Notes: a model not told the origin generated them from the letters alone. Positions 25,182 through 34,000 are shown, numbered from the stretch's first letter. The stretch: 64,000 nt of DNA from Fibrobacter sp. UWB10 (GCF_900182935.1 NZ_FXUE01000001.1:434001-498000); one strand, 5' to 3'. Numbers and translations: made by a program.

Positions 25182-26240
25182 TCAAAATACGTCTTTCTGT
25201 GCAGTCACGTGAGGCAAGAAGCGCTTCATAAACGGGATTATCACCAAATAAAGAAGCATGGTCACCACAAAAACAAAGGCGAGCGCCACGGGCCGCGGCC
25301 AATGCACATGGTTTTCCTGCAAAATTTTAATAATCCCCCACTGCACCCACCCATGCGTCACAAGCACCATGATGGAATAACGTCCAAAATACGACACCAA
25401 CGGAATTTTCTTGATTGCCTTCGACAAGAACAGCACCGAGAGCGTCCCTATAATGCCACACAGGTAAACGCTCCAAATCGGGAACCAATAGCGGTTACTC
25501 ACGTAACTCACCGAATCAGGGGGAGCATTCCACGCAAGCGCCACCACAAGGCCAAAGCCCAAAAGCGCAAATGGAATGTTGAATTTATCCATGGGATTCG
25601 GCGCAAGAATCTGGGTGTAGCGAAACGCCACATGCCCAGCGCAAAAATACGGAATCGACGTCATCGAAGACGCCCAAAACAGCGGAAGTTTGATATTATA
25701 GCGGCCCAAGAAAAATCCGACCAAACCAACCGCAATCGAAAGCACCACCAGCGAAGCTGTCGAATACTGCGGGAATTTTCTGGCGACAATTTTCTTTGCA
25801 ATCAGGTACAATCCGTAAAACATCAAGTTCGTCCAAAACAGGCTTAGCAAAAACCAAATCGGAATATTCGGGAAAGCCTGTTTCCAGACAAATGAATACC
25901 AAACGGAGACGCCGGGATTTCCACGCAAATGCAGGTAATGCAATACGAACGGGAATATGCACGAAAGCGTCACGAAAAAGAAGGCGAACGGAATCAGTAA
26001 CTTGTTGATTTTGCGCTTGCAGAAATCGAAAAAGCCCGCATATTCCTTAAAGAACAGTCCCGACAAAAAGAAGTACAAAGGCATTCTGAACGAAGATACA
26101 GCCTCTTTTAGCGGGTATGTTTCAAGCCCCCACGTGCTCACCACATGATGCCACACCACCAGCATAATGCAAATGCCTTTCGCCAAGTCGACAAACGCGT
26201 AGCGCGGCTTTGCAACAGATGTGGGCATCACAGAATCCAT
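25182..26240 (-). CDS. Acyltransferase 3 family membrane protein
   Basis: A 352-residue integral membrane protein with about ten helices and the family start VDLAKGICIMLVVWHHV, which contains the conserved catalytic histidine in the first helix, then FRMPLYFFLSG. These enzymes move acetyl or similar groups onto extracytoplasmic sugars or peptidoglycan. It starts 12 bases after the hydrolase stop, so it is probably co-transcribed. Neighbouring polysaccharide genes make a role in decorating a surface glycan plausible, but the acceptor is unknown. Confidence 0.88.
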   Translation of the reverse strand: MDSVMPTSVAKPRYAFVDLAKGICIMLVVWHHVVSTWGLETYPLKEAVSSFRMPLYFFLSGLFFKEYAGFFDFCKRKINKLLIPFAFFFVTLSCIFPFVLHYLHLRGNPGVSVWYSFVWKQAFPNIPIWFLLSLFWTNLMFYGLYLIAKKIVARKFPQYSTASLVVLSIAVGLVGFFLGRYNIKLPLFWASSMTSIPYFCAGHVAFRYTQILAPNPMDKFNIPFALLGFGLVVALAWNAPPDSVSYVSNRYWFPIWSVYLCGIIGTLSVLFLSKAIKKIPLVSYFGRYSIMVLVTHGWVQWGIIKILQENHVHWPRPVALAFVFVVTMLLYLVIIPFMKRFLPHVTAQKDVF

Positions 26241-26252
26241 AAAGCACCGTTA

Positions 26253-27062
26253 TTATTTTTCAAGAAAATCGAAAATGCGTTTCTTGTAATCGGGCAATTC
26301 ATCGAACACAGCATGGCCGCATTCTTCGTACATATAGAATTCGCAAGGAACGCCCTCAGCCTTTAGCTTTTCTGCCAATTTGACAGTCGCTTCGGGAGTG
26401 GTCACAAGGTCTTTGCCTGCGCCAAGCACTAGCACCGGGCTTTTGACTTTTCCTAGTTCATCGTAGGTGTCAACGTAATCGCAGGCATCCGCAAATAAGG
26501 CGAAGCGTTCCAATTCTTCGTCTGAAATTTCCTTGTACAAGGCAAGCAATGCCCTGCGATAACGGGCGACAAACTTTTCACTAAAACAGTCATCGATAAA
26601 AGTGTTTACAAGTTCAGACTTTTCTCGGGCCCGCGCAAGGCGCGCCCAATTCTGAATCGTCGTAATCTGTCGCGGTTCTGCCTTCGATGTCGAAGAACCG
26701 AGCACCAGCTTATTCACGACTTCAGGATGGCGAATCGCCATATACTGTGCAATCATGCCGCCCTGCGAAACGCCAAAGACATCAGCTTTATCGATTTCGA
26801 TGGCCTTGAGGGCCGCAACTTGATCGTCAGCCATTTCGGGCAACGAATAACCGGGCTTGGCGTCTTTTTTGCGGTCAAAAAAGTAAAGCGTGTACCTTTC
26901 TTTAAAAATCTTGTAAGGCCCTTCTAGCGAGGCCGCCGATTTCATAACACTCTTGATTGAAAGTCCGGGAATCACAATCAAGGGCTTGGGGCCCGAACCA
27001 ATTTGGGCGTATTCCATTTCAAAAGAGCCCGTGTTCACCGTATGTACAAGATTTTCGCTCAT
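26253..27062 (-). CDS. Alpha/beta hydrolase
   Basis: A 269-residue cytoplasmic alpha/beta-hydrolase-fold enzyme. The nucleophile elbow is GVSQGG (Ser99). Asp218 in GAGKDLV and His250 in ECGHAVF complete the triad. The oxyanion region is PGLSIK. An esterase or lyase-like role is possible; the substrate cannot be told. It lacks a Shine-Dalgarno of normal spacing: a TATATT box ends 6 bases before the ATG, suggesting a leaderless transcript. Confidence 0.85.
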   Translation of the reverse strand: MSENLVHTVNTGSFEMEYAQIGSGPKPLIVIPGLSIKSVMKSAASLEGPYKIFKERYTLYFFDRKKDAKPGYSLPEMADDQVAALKAIEIDKADVFGVSQGGMIAQYMAIRHPEVVNKLVLGSSTSKAEPRQITTIQNWARLARAREKSELVNTFIDDCFSEKFVARYRRALLALYKEISDEELERFALFADACDYVDTYDELGKVKSPVLVLGAGKDLVTTPEATVKLAEKLKAEGVPCEFYMYEECGHAVFDELPDYKKRIFDFLEK

Positions 27063-27068
27063 ATCCTA

Positions 27069-27074
27069 AATATA
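27069..27074 (-). promoter_or_regulatory. -10-like box 6 bases before the hydrolase ATG
   Basis: On the minus strand TATATT, then six bases (TAGGAT), then the ATG. With usual -10 to start-site spacing, transcription would begin at or next to the A of the start codon. Confidence 0.4.
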
Positions 27075-27100
27075 TTAAAAGCACATTGACTAGCCCACAG

Positions 27101-27128
27101 AAAAAGTCCCGCATGAACTGCGGGACTT
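27101..27128 (-). terminator. Rho-independent terminator of the manC/wza transcript
   Basis: A perfect 9-bp stem AAGTCCCGC/GCGGGACTT (27104-27112 with 27120-27128, loop of seven), followed on the minus strand by CTTTTTC. It lies 31 bases after manC. Confidence 0.9.
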
Positions 27129-27158
27129 AAACTTTTTAGTAACAACGACTGCTACGAA

Positions 27159-28535
27159 TTAATTTCTATGGAAGTCGTCTTCGACGCGGATGATGTCATC
27201 TTCGCCGGTGTATTCGCCCACCTGGACTTCGACGATGACCAGCGGGAGTTTGCCTTCGTTTTGCAGGCGATGAACTTCGCCCACCGGGATGTAAGTCGAT
27301 TCGTTCGGACGCACGTAGAAGACGTTCTTGCCCACGGTCACCGTAGCAGTCCCGCTTACAACCACCCAGTGCTCCGAGCGATGCAGGTGCTTTTGCAGGC
27401 TAAGGCGCTTGCCCGGCTTCACCACAATACGCTTCATCTTGTAGCGTTCGGTAGATTCCAGCACGGAGTACGTACCCCACGGGCGGCTCACAGTCTGCGG
27501 CACGTTAATGAGGTCAGAACCGCGTTCCTTGAGTTCTTCCACCACCTTCTTGACCTTCTGGCTGCTGCTGAGCGGAGCAACCAAGAGAGCGTCCGGCGTG
27601 TCCACGATGAGCATCTTGTCGAGGTCGATCGTCGCGATGGTACGCTGACCGCCCATCACAAGGGAATTCTTGGAGTCCACGGCAATGTGGCGCGGGTTCA
27701 CGTTGTTGCCGTTTGCGTCGTGCTGGTATTCGCCATAAAGGCTGTCAAAACTGCCGAGGTCGCTCCAGCCGATATCACTCGGAACCACCTTCACCTTGTT
27801 GGACTTTTCCATGACGGCATAGTCGATGGAGTTCGACGGAATAGCCATCATGTCGTCACGGTCAATGCGGATGGGTTCACCGTCTTCGACTGTCGCATTG
27901 GCAAGAGCCTTTTTCGCGGCGGCGAGCATTTCCGGGGAGTATTTGCCCAGTTCGGCGAGGAACGTCTTTGCCGTAAAGCAGAAGATACCGCTGTTCCAGT
28001 AGAAGTTACCTGCCAGCAGGTACTTTTCGGCTGTGGCGCGGTCGGGCTTTTCCACAAAACGCTTTACATTTTCGCCATCGGCTTCGATATAGCCGTAACC
28101 CGTTTCAGGGCTAGTGGGCGTAATGCCGAACGTCACCAAGTTACCGGCCTTCGCCAGTTCTTCGGCGCGGAGAAGAACCTTCTTGTATTCGTCCTTCTTG
28201 CGAATCACGTGGTCAGACGGAGACACCAGCACAATCGTTTCAGGAGTCATCGTGAGGCAAGCAAGGGCAATAGCCGGGGCTGTGTTACGGCCCACGGGTT
28301 CCAGAAGGAACTTGCTACCCGTCATGCCTTCCATTTCAAGCTGGTCCTTGGCCAAGAAGAACTGGTCGGCATTCGAAACAATAAACTGCGATTCGCAAAC
28401 AGCGGAGTTCGTAACCACGGTCTTGCGGAACAGGGACTGTCCGTCAAAAAGCGGCGCGAACTGCTTGGGCATCAGGGAACGGCTCACGGGCCAAAGGCGC
28501 GTGCCCGAACCACCACAGAGAATCAAGTTAATCAT
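27159..28535 (-). CDS. manC: Mannose-1-phosphate guanylyltransferase / mannose-6-phosphate isomerase
   Basis: A 458-residue bifunctional ManC/AlgA-type enzyme making GDP-mannose for surface glycans. The nucleotidyltransferase domain starts LILCGGSGTRLWPVSR. FLLEPVGRNTAPAIALA is the sugar-binding signature. The C-terminal cupin (about residues 355-458) carries QKHLHRSEHWVVVSG, the metal-binding isomerase region. Length is close to the family norm of about 470. The start lies 10 bases after the Wza-like gene stop, so the two should be one transcript. Confidence 0.95.
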   Translation of the reverse strand: MINLILCGGSGTRLWPVSRSLMPKQFAPLFDGQSLFRKTVVTNSAVCESQFIVSNADQFFLAKDQLEMEGMTGSKFLLEPVGRNTAPAIALACLTMTPETIVLVSPSDHVIRKKDEYKKVLLRAEELAKAGNLVTFGITPTSPETGYGYIEADGENVKRFVEKPDRATAEKYLLAGNFYWNSGIFCFTAKTFLAELGKYSPEMLAAAKKALANATVEDGEPIRIDRDDMMAIPSNSIDYAVMEKSNKVKVVPSDIGWSDLGSFDSLYGEYQHDANGNNVNPRHIAVDSKNSLVMGGQRTIATIDLDKMLIVDTPDALLVAPLSSSQKVKKVVEELKERGSDLINVPQTVSRPWGTYSVLESTERYKMKRIVVKPGKRLSLQKHLHRSEHWVVVSGTATVTVGKNVFYVRPNESTYIPVGEVHRLQNEGKLPLVIVEVQVGEYTGEDDIIRVEDDFHRN

Positions 28536-28545
28536 ATAGTCCTAC

Positions 28546-29676
28546 TTACTTCCAACCATTGTTATGGATCGTTTCAACATTGTAAATAATGTCCGTAGTC
28601 GTCTTACCAGCACTGATCGTCGGTGTAATCAAACTAAGCAGACGGTTCCATGTTGCAAGTTCAGAAGCGTCGACGTAAACAATATCACGAGAATTCAATT
28701 GGAAACGATCTGCCATGGCAAGAGCCATCGCATTTTTCGCATTCAATTGATACACATCGATTTGCTTCTCAGACGTATTGCGAATAACATAAATTCCACG
28801 AGAAGTAGCATTCAGAGCCTGCAGACCACCTGCAGAGGCCAAGGCTTCGGCTAGTGTCAAATTGCCGTTATAAATATCCACAACACCAGAACGACCAACT
28901 TCACCCAGCACATAAACCTTCTGGTCCTTCTGGGTTTCACTGAGGGCCGGAACAAAAATTTGGTCATCCGGCTTTACCATCATACGTTCAAGCGGAAGTT
29001 TCGACTTGAAAGCATCAAGATAATTGATGTTATAAACTTTATCTCCACGGCGAAGCTGCATTGCAGAAGGGTCTGCCTTTTCAGAGAAGCCACCTGCATA
29101 AGCAATAGCATCGGGAATCGTCATCGGATTTTCGTTAAAAGCCACATATCCCGGTTTTTCCACGGAGCCGGCAACAAACATTTTGCGGCTATGGTAACCC
29201 GTCACGCGGACATCCACCTGCGGATCGTTCAAGATCTTGTCAGAGAGACGCTTCGTGATTTCAGCACGGAGTTCCTGAGCGGTAAGGCCAGCTGCCTGAA
29301 GTTCACCAGCATACGGATAGAAAAGCTTTCCATCGGTAGTCACCTTCTGACCAGCCGGCTGATACTGACCCATCGGAGACGTCAATTCCGGGTGTTCCCA
29401 CACCACGACCTGAACCATGTCCAGAGGTCCAATGCGGTATTCCAGTTCCGGCAAAGAATCCACCACGAGATCCTTCAGGTCGCCCAAATCAGTAGAGTCA
29501 CCAGCCTTGGCAGCACCCTGGCCCACATCGCCTTCATGAATCGCATGCAACCTTACAATCATGCCATTGTATTCAGTGGAGTCTCCCGGTAAAGCCATTT
29601 GCATCTGCGGTCCAAGAGCGCATCCGCTCAACATGGCGACAGCAATAAGGCCAATGCCCAAACTCAATTTCTTCAT
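28546..29676 (-). CDS. Wza-like polysaccharide export lipoprotein
   Basis: A 376-residue outer-membrane lipoprotein with lipobox LSGC (Cys19). The polysaccharide-export domain starts near residue 80 (YRIGPLDMVQVVVWEHPEL) and is followed by two SLBB domains (KMFVAGSVEKPGYV; KVYVLGEVGRSGVV). The C-terminal helix that spans the outer membrane in Wza lies near the end (WNRLLSLITPTISAG). It should form the exit pore for capsule or O-polysaccharide. The matching tyrosine kinase (Wzc) is not in the window, but a Wzb-like phosphatase gene lies 21 bases upstream. Confidence 0.92.
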   Translation of the reverse strand: MKKLSLGIGLIAVAMLSGCALGPQMQMALPGDSTEYNGMIVRLHAIHEGDVGQGAAKAGDSTDLGDLKDLVVDSLPELEYRIGPLDMVQVVVWEHPELTSPMGQYQPAGQKVTTDGKLFYPYAGELQAAGLTAQELRAEITKRLSDKILNDPQVDVRVTGYHSRKMFVAGSVEKPGYVAFNENPMTIPDAIAYAGGFSEKADPSAMQLRRGDKVYNINYLDAFKSKLPLERMMVKPDDQIFVPALSETQKDQKVYVLGEVGRSGVVDIYNGNLTLAEALASAGGLQALNATSRGIYVIRNTSEKQIDVYQLNAKNAMALAMADRFQLNSRDIVYVDASELATWNRLLSLITPTISAGKTTTDIIYNVETIHNNGWK

Positions 29677-29697
29677 AAATTAACCCTTTTAGCCAGC

Positions 29698-30144
29698 TTA
29701 TGCCTGGCCTTCGCTTTGTTTGATTTTTTCTACCCAGTACGGGGTCAGTTTAGAGATAAAATTCCATGCAAGCACAAACGCGTTTTCAGGACGACGATAC
29801 GGGTCCGGAACATCCACACGTTGCGGTTCACCATAACGGAAAACCTTGCCTTCGAGCCACGGATAACGGTGCAACAAATCCATCTTGTGGCCGTTTTCCA
29901 TCACCAAGATAAGATCAGCCCACTTAAGAATGTCCAGATTAATCTGACGAGCGCGGTGAGCGCTCATATCGATTCCATGCTCAAGAGCAATCTTTTGGCT
30001 AAGTTCATGTGCAGGATGATCAACCAATGCGCCAAGACCAGCACTCATCACTTCAAAATCAGGCCCCAAAGCCTTTTTAAGGCAATATTCACCCGTGGGG
30101 CTACGGCAGATATTACCTGTGCATACAACGAGAATGTGTTTCAT
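29698..30144 (-). CDS. Low-molecular-weight protein-tyrosine phosphatase (Wzb/Etp type)
   Basis: A 148-residue cytoplasmic phosphatase. The P-loop CTGNICRS (Cys8, Arg14) opens the protein, and the general acid Asp114 is in VPDPY. It is expected to dephosphorylate the tyrosine-rich tail of a Wzc-type capsule kinase. The ATG at 30144 is used; a GTG one codon earlier is also in frame, and the ribosome site is weak (AGGTG directly before). It follows a strong terminator, so it begins the ptp-wza-manC transcript. Confidence 0.92.
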   Translation of the reverse strand: MKHILVVCTGNICRSPTGEYCLKKALGPDFEVMSAGLGALVDHPAHELSQKIALEHGIDMSAHRARQINLDILKWADLILVMENGHKMDLLHRYPWLEGKVFRYGEPQRVDVPDPYRRPENAFVLAWNFISKLTPYWVEKIKQSEGQA

Positions 30145-30190
30145 CACCTAAAAATTAAAAAATTATTACAAGTCAGACCAGAATAAAATA

Positions 30191-30218
30191 AAAAGAGCCG
30201 TCTAAAGACGACTCTTTT
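30191..30218 (-). terminator. Rho-independent terminator of rfbBC
   Basis: Inverted repeat AAAAGAG-C-CGTC / GACG-A-CTCTTTT with loop TAAA. The minus strand ends in CTTTTTATTTT. It lies 30 bases after rfbC. The A/T ends make it usable in both directions. Confidence 0.85.
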
Positions 30219-30247
30219 AAACACAAAATATTGTTTGCAAAGACAGA

Positions 30248-30811
30248 CTACAGTTCGAAAGCAAAACCCAAATCCTTGAGTGCCGGATTCTTCGTGTCCT
30301 TTTCAGAGAGGAGAGGTTCGAATCCGTTGCCGACCGGCCACTTGATGCCGATTTCAGGATCGTTCCACATGAGTCCACCTTCATCCTTCGGGTCATAAAG
30401 GCGGGTGCACTTGTACACGAAAGTTGCCGTTTCACTGAGCACCACAAAGCCGTGAGCAAAACCTTCGGGAATGTAGAACTGCTTCTTATTTTCAGCAGAA
30501 AGCGTAACCCCTTCCCACTTGCCGAACGTGGGGCTACCCTTGCGCAGGTCTACAGCTACGTCAAAGACTTCGCCTTCGATTACGCGCACAAGCTTACCCT
30601 GCGGATTCTTCTTCTGGAAATGCAGGCCGCGAAGTACGCCCTTTTTGCTTTTAGATTCATTATCTTGTACGAAAACCATGTTCAAGCCTGCGGCATCGAA
30701 TTCAGCCTTGTTGTAGGTTTCCATAAAGTAGCCGCGATGGTCGCCAAAGACCGTCGGTTCAACGATTGTCACGCCTTCAATAGAAGTCTTGATGAAATTA
30801 AACTTACCCAT
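30248..30811 (-). CDS. rfbC: dTDP-4-dehydrorhamnose 3,5-epimerase
   Basis: A 187-residue RmlC-type cupin epimerase, third step to dTDP-L-rhamnose. Signatures are FGDHRGYFMETYN, VLRGLHFQ (catalytic His64) and PEGFAHGF. Its ATG overlaps the stop of rfbB by one base (TAATG), so translation is coupled. rfbA and rfbD are not in the window. Confidence 0.97.
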   Translation of the reverse strand: MGKFNFIKTSIEGVTIVEPTVFGDHRGYFMETYNKAEFDAAGLNMVFVQDNESKSKKGVLRGLHFQKKNPQGKLVRVIEGEVFDVAVDLRKGSPTFGKWEGVTLSAENKKQFYIPEGFAHGFVVLSETATFVYKCTRLYDPKDEGGLMWNDPEIGIKWPVGNGFEPLLSEKDTKNPALKDLGFAFEL

Positions 30812-31947
30812 TATCTATTTCCGTACATTTTTTCGTAATACTTTTCGTAGTCACCACTGGTGATGTTGTCCAACCATTCCTGGTTGTCCAAATACCAGCG
30901 CACCGTCTTTTCGATGCCTTCTTCGAACTGAAGGCTCGGTTCCCAGCCCAGTTCCTTCTGAAGCTTGGTGGAATCGATGGCGTAGCGGGCGTCGTGTCCC
31001 AGGCGGTCCGTCACATAGGTAATCAAGTTCATGTCTTCGCCTTCAGCGCGGCCGAGGAGCTTATCAACGGTCTTAATAACGACCTTAATAATATCGATGT
31101 TCTTCCATTCGTTGAAACCACCGATGTTATAGGTTTCAGCGATTTTGCCGTTATGGAAAATCACATCGATAGCGCGGGCATGGTCTTCCACAAAGAGCCA
31201 GTCACGTACGTTTTCGCCCTTGCCGTAAACCGGGAGAGGCTTCTTGTGGCGAATGTTATTGATGAACAGCGGAATCAACTTTTCAGGGAACTGGTACGGA
31301 CCATAGTTGTTGCTGCAGTTCGTCACAATCGTCGGCATACCGTAGGTGTCATGGAAGGCTCGTACAAAGTGATCGGAACCGGCCTTAGAGGCGGAATACG
31401 GAGAGTGCGGCGTATACTTGGTGGTTTCGTAGAAGAAATCGTCACCGTAAGCCAGGTGGTGTTCAGAACTCGATGCCGTCGTGGTAAACGGAGGCGTAAT
31501 GCCTTCCGGATGATTCATCTTGAGAGCGCCGTAAACTTCATCGGTCGAAATATGATAGAAGCGCTTGCCTTCGTACTTTTCCGGCAAAGATTCCCAGTAA
31601 AGCTTGGCAGCCTGCAACAAGGCGAGAGTACCCATCACGTTCGTCTTGGCAAATGTGAACGGATCCTTGATGGAGCGGTCTACGTGACTTTCGGCAGCGA
31701 GGTGAATGATGCCATCAACATGCTCGTCTTGCATGAGCTTATAGAAAGCATCAAAGTCGCAGATATCCATCTTCACGAACTTGTAGTTCGGCTTGTTTTC
31801 GACATCCTTGAGGTTTGCAAGGTTACCCGCATAAGTCAGCTTATCGAGGTTGATAATCTTGTATTCAGGATACTTGTTCACAAACAGGCGCACCACATGG
31901 CTTCCGATAAAGCCTGCGCCGCCAGTGATAACGATGGATCTTTTCAT
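30811..31947 (-). CDS. rfbB: dTDP-glucose 4,6-dehydratase
   Basis: A 378-residue extended-SDR enzyme that converts dTDP-glucose to the 4-keto-6-deoxy sugar. NAD binding is by GGAGFIGSH near the start. STDEVYG carries Asp136 and Glu137, and YSASK carries Tyr184 and Lys188. Between DEVYG and YSASK it has about 20 residues more than the common form (a Thr/Ser/His-rich loop, TTTASSSEHHLAYGDD), and total length exceeds the usual 330-360. The ATG at 31947 was chosen over an in-frame ATG four codons upstream because GGAG sits at the right distance. Confidence 0.95.
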   Translation of the reverse strand: MKRSIVITGGAGFIGSHVVRLFVNKYPEYKIINLDKLTYAGNLANLKDVENKPNYKFVKMDICDFDAFYKLMQDEHVDGIIHLAAESHVDRSIKDPFTFAKTNVMGTLALLQAAKLYWESLPEKYEGKRFYHISTDEVYGALKMNHPEGITPPFTTTASSSEHHLAYGDDFFYETTKYTPHSPYSASKAGSDHFVRAFHDTYGMPTIVTNCSNNYGPYQFPEKLIPLFINNIRHKKPLPVYGKGENVRDWLFVEDHARAIDVIFHNGKIAETYNIGGFNEWKNIDIIKVVIKTVDKLLGRAEGEDMNLITYVTDRLGHDARYAIDSTKLQKELGWEPSLQFEEGIEKTVRWYLDNQEWLDNITSGDYEKYYEKMYGNR

Positions 31948-31969
31948 ATTTTTCTCCAATTACGGGGAC

Positions 31970-31975
31970 AATATA
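31970..31975 (-). promoter_or_regulatory. Possible -10 box of rfbB
   Basis: TATATT on the minus strand, 22 bases before the rfbB ATG and just after the hisH stop, with GGAG between. It suggests rfbBC can be transcribed separately from hisH. Confidence 0.35.
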
Positions 31976-31981
31976 GTAATA

Positions 31982-32596
31982 CTAGACTTTCCAATCGCAG
32001 AAATTCTTGAGCATGGCTAGGCCCACATCTCCACTCTTTTCTTGATGAAACTGGGTTGCAATCAGGTTGTCCTTGCCCACCATTCCCTGGAAGGTCTGCG
32101 TACCGTACGTCGTTTCGGCATAAGCATATTCGGCAGGCACCACCGGGTGGTACGAGTGCACATAGTAGAAATCGCTTCCGCTCTTGATACCTTTCATAAT
32201 CGGGTGTTCACGCGTAAAGTTCACCTGGTTCCAGCCCATGTGCGGAATCTTGATACCCGGTTCATCTTTAAAGCGCACTGCCTTGCCGGGGATAAGACCC
32301 AACGTCTTTACACCGCCGTCTTCTTCACTTTCTTCAAGAATAATCTGACAGCCAATGCAAATACCGAGCACCGGATTTCCGGCCTTTACGACCGTCTTAA
32401 TGGCTTCACCAATTCCCGTGCGTGTCAGAGTTTCCATGGCAGAAGCTGCAGCGCCGACCCCCGGAAAAATCAGGCGGGTAGCCTTGGAGATTTCTTCGGC
32501 ATCGCGGCTAGACTTGGCATCGACGCCAATGTGCGCAAGCGCATTCATAACCGAAGTCAAGTTGCCGGCATTGTAATCAACCACTATAACAGACAT
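31982..32596 (-). CDS. hisH: Imidazole glycerol phosphate synthase glutaminase subunit HisH
   Basis: A 204-residue class I glutamine amidotransferase: the triad is Cys80 (GICIGCQ), His184 and Glu186 (QFHQEKS). It releases ammonia for HisF in histidine synthesis. The site reads GICIGCQ with a second Cys in place of the usual Met. hisF and other his genes are absent from the window. Because it sits directly before rfbBC, the alternative is an amidotransferase for a surface sugar, a role HisH relatives have in some O-antigen clusters. GAGG precedes the ATG. Confidence 0.9.
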   Translation of the reverse strand: MSVIVVDYNAGNLTSVMNALAHIGVDAKSSRDAEEISKATRLIFPGVGAAASAMETLTRTGIGEAIKTVVKAGNPVLGICIGCQIILEESEEDGGVKTLGLIPGKAVRFKDEPGIKIPHMGWNQVNFTREHPIMKGIKSGSDFYYVHSYHPVVPAEYAYAETTYGTQTFQGMVGKDNLIATQFHQEKSGDVGLAMLKNFCDWKV

Positions 32597-32631
32597 ATAA
32601 ACCTCTTTTTCGCACGCAAAGATAGAATTTA

Positions 32632-32979
32632 TTACAGGTTCAAAAGGTCGAGAGCCTCACCCGCAAGTTCTACACAGCGGTTGCAAGGAAGAATCTTGTT
32701 CGGGCGGATTTCTGCACACTTGGTGTAATTTTGCGAACCGCGACGGAAAGTTTCTTCGATGGCATCTGCCTTTTCCGGCACAAGCTCTTTTGCAGCATAA
32801 AGAGCCCCGCACACGCCACCGGGAGCAATTCCTCTACCGGCATTCTTGAACTTGTCAGCAATTTCCAGCGCTTCGGCTTCGGATTTGCCCGTTGCAATGG
32901 CATAGCCATAGGCAACCGACATAGCGCAATTGCCTCGATTTTCGGCATGAAATTTTTTTGATTCGTCGGCAATTGTCAT
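32632..32979 (-). CDS. C_GCAxxG_C_C family protein
   Basis: A small 115-residue cytoplasmic protein with five cysteines, at 18, 57, 88, 99 and 102. The line GGVCGALYAA and the final CNRCVELAG fit the C_GCAxxG_C_C family (PF09719), thought to bind a metal or act in redox. The function is unknown. Its ATG overlaps the TGA of the ABC ATPase gene by four bases (ATGA), so they are translated together. Confidence 0.8.
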   Translation of the reverse strand: MTIADESKKFHAENRGNCAMSVAYGYAIATGKSEAEALEIADKFKNAGRGIAPGGVCGALYAAKELVPEKADAIEETFRRGSQNYTKCAEIRPNKILPCNRCVELAGEALDLLNL

Positions 32980-33779
32980 AACTGTACTCTCCTTATAGTG
33001 GGAACGCTTGCCAATAATTTTTGGGTATATTCATGTTGTGGATTTGTAAGCACCTGGTCGGCATTTCCGCGCTCGACCACATGCCCAAAGTACATGACCA
33101 AGACCTCGTCGCTCAGAGCGCGGACTACCTGCATATCGTGACTGATAAACACAATCGAAAGTCCGAATTCATTACGCAGGTCGTCGAGCAAGTGCAGAAT
33201 CTGGGCCTGCACCGACACATCCAAAGCGCTAGTGACTTCATCGCACAAAAGAATCTTGGGCTTTACCATCAGGCTGCGGGCTATGCACAAGCGCTGCCGC
33301 TGGCCCCCCGAAAATTCGTGGGGGAACTTTTGGAGAGCCTCTTTCGGCAGGGACACACGCTCCAAAAGTTCTTTTGCACGCGCCTCAGCTTCAGAAAACC
33401 CCACTCCGCGTGCAACCAGCGGCGCCGTCAGAATTTCAGACACAGTCTGGCGCGGGTTCAGGCTGCTGAACGGGTCCTGAAAAATCATCTGAACCAAGTC
33501 CGAGACCCGTTTTCCGGAAGCAGTCCGGCCTTTTACCACTTTTTCACCAAAAAGTTTGAATTCACCGTTGTCCATAGGCACAAGCCCGACCAGCGATTTC
33601 ACTAAAGTCGACTTACCGCAACCCGACTCCCCCACAATCGAAAGAATCTGGCCCGCCTGCACGGAAAACGACACATTCTCGACGGCAGAAAAGTACTTCT
33701 GCACCTTGCCGAGCACTCCGCCTCGAATGGGAAACTTTACCGAAAGCCCCGAGACTTCCATTGCAGGAACTTCAAGCAT
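32976..33779 (-). CDS. ABC transporter ATP-binding protein, OppF/DppF type
   Basis: A 267-residue nucleotide-binding subunit. Walker A GESGCGKS is at 50-57, the Q-loop is in IFQDPFSSLNPR (characteristic of the peptide/nickel importer subfamily), the signature FSGGQ is at 156-160, and Walker B ends Asp180-Glu181. It is shorter than OppF (about 310-330). It lacks most of the C-terminal oligopeptide-transporter extension, retaining only PQHEYTQKLLASVP. No permease, substrate-binding or second ATPase gene accompanies it. It begins 2 bases after xseB. Confidence 0.9.
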   Translation of the reverse strand: MLEVPAMEVSGLSVKFPIRGGVLGKVQKYFSAVENVSFSVQAGQILSIVGESGCGKSTLVKSLVGLVPMDNGEFKLFGEKVVKGRTASGKRVSDLVQMIFQDPFSSLNPRQTVSEILTAPLVARGVGFSEAEARAKELLERVSLPKEALQKFPHEFSGGQRQRLCIARSLMVKPKILLCDEVTSALDVSVQAQILHLLDDLRNEFGLSIVFISHDMQVVRALSDEVLVMYFGHVVERGNADQVLTNPQHEYTQKLLASVPTIRRVQL

Positions 33780-33781
33780 CC

Positions 33782-34000
33782 TTAAGCCTCGACTCCCGTT
33801 TCACCGTCAAGCCCCGAAAGGGCATCCTGCACGTTTTTTTCGGTTGCAAGCAAAATTTGGCGGCATTTCCGCAAAAGTTCGGTCGCTTCCTGAACCGCAC
33901 CCGCCAATTCGTCAATTTCCATCTCAGAATTATCAATACGTTCCAAGATACTCTCTAAACGCTCCATTGCGGTTTTATATTCAAAATTTTCGGCACTCAT
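33782..34000 (-). CDS. xseB: Exodeoxyribonuclease VII small subunit
   Basis: A 72-residue helical protein with the XseB pattern FEYKTAMERLESILERIDNSEMEIDEL and a following helix with LLRKCRQIL. It binds the XseA catalytic subunit for degradation of single-stranded DNA. xseA is not in the window. The ATG at 34000 fits the family start. No ribosome site is visible, but TATATT lies 7 bases upstream, suggesting a leaderless mRNA. Stop and next start are separated by 2 bases. Confidence 0.9.
   Translation of the reverse strand: MSAENFEYKTAMERLESILERIDNSEMEIDELAGAVQEATELLRKCRQILLATEKNVQDALSGLDGETGVEA

Noticed and set aside
27159-28589. Long open frame on the plus strand opposite manC
   Set aside because: It mirrors the manC codon phase, has no ribosome site, and its peptide is His/Arg/Val-rich as expected of an antisense shadow. 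The same holds for long frames opposite glmS, M23 and both GH9 genes.
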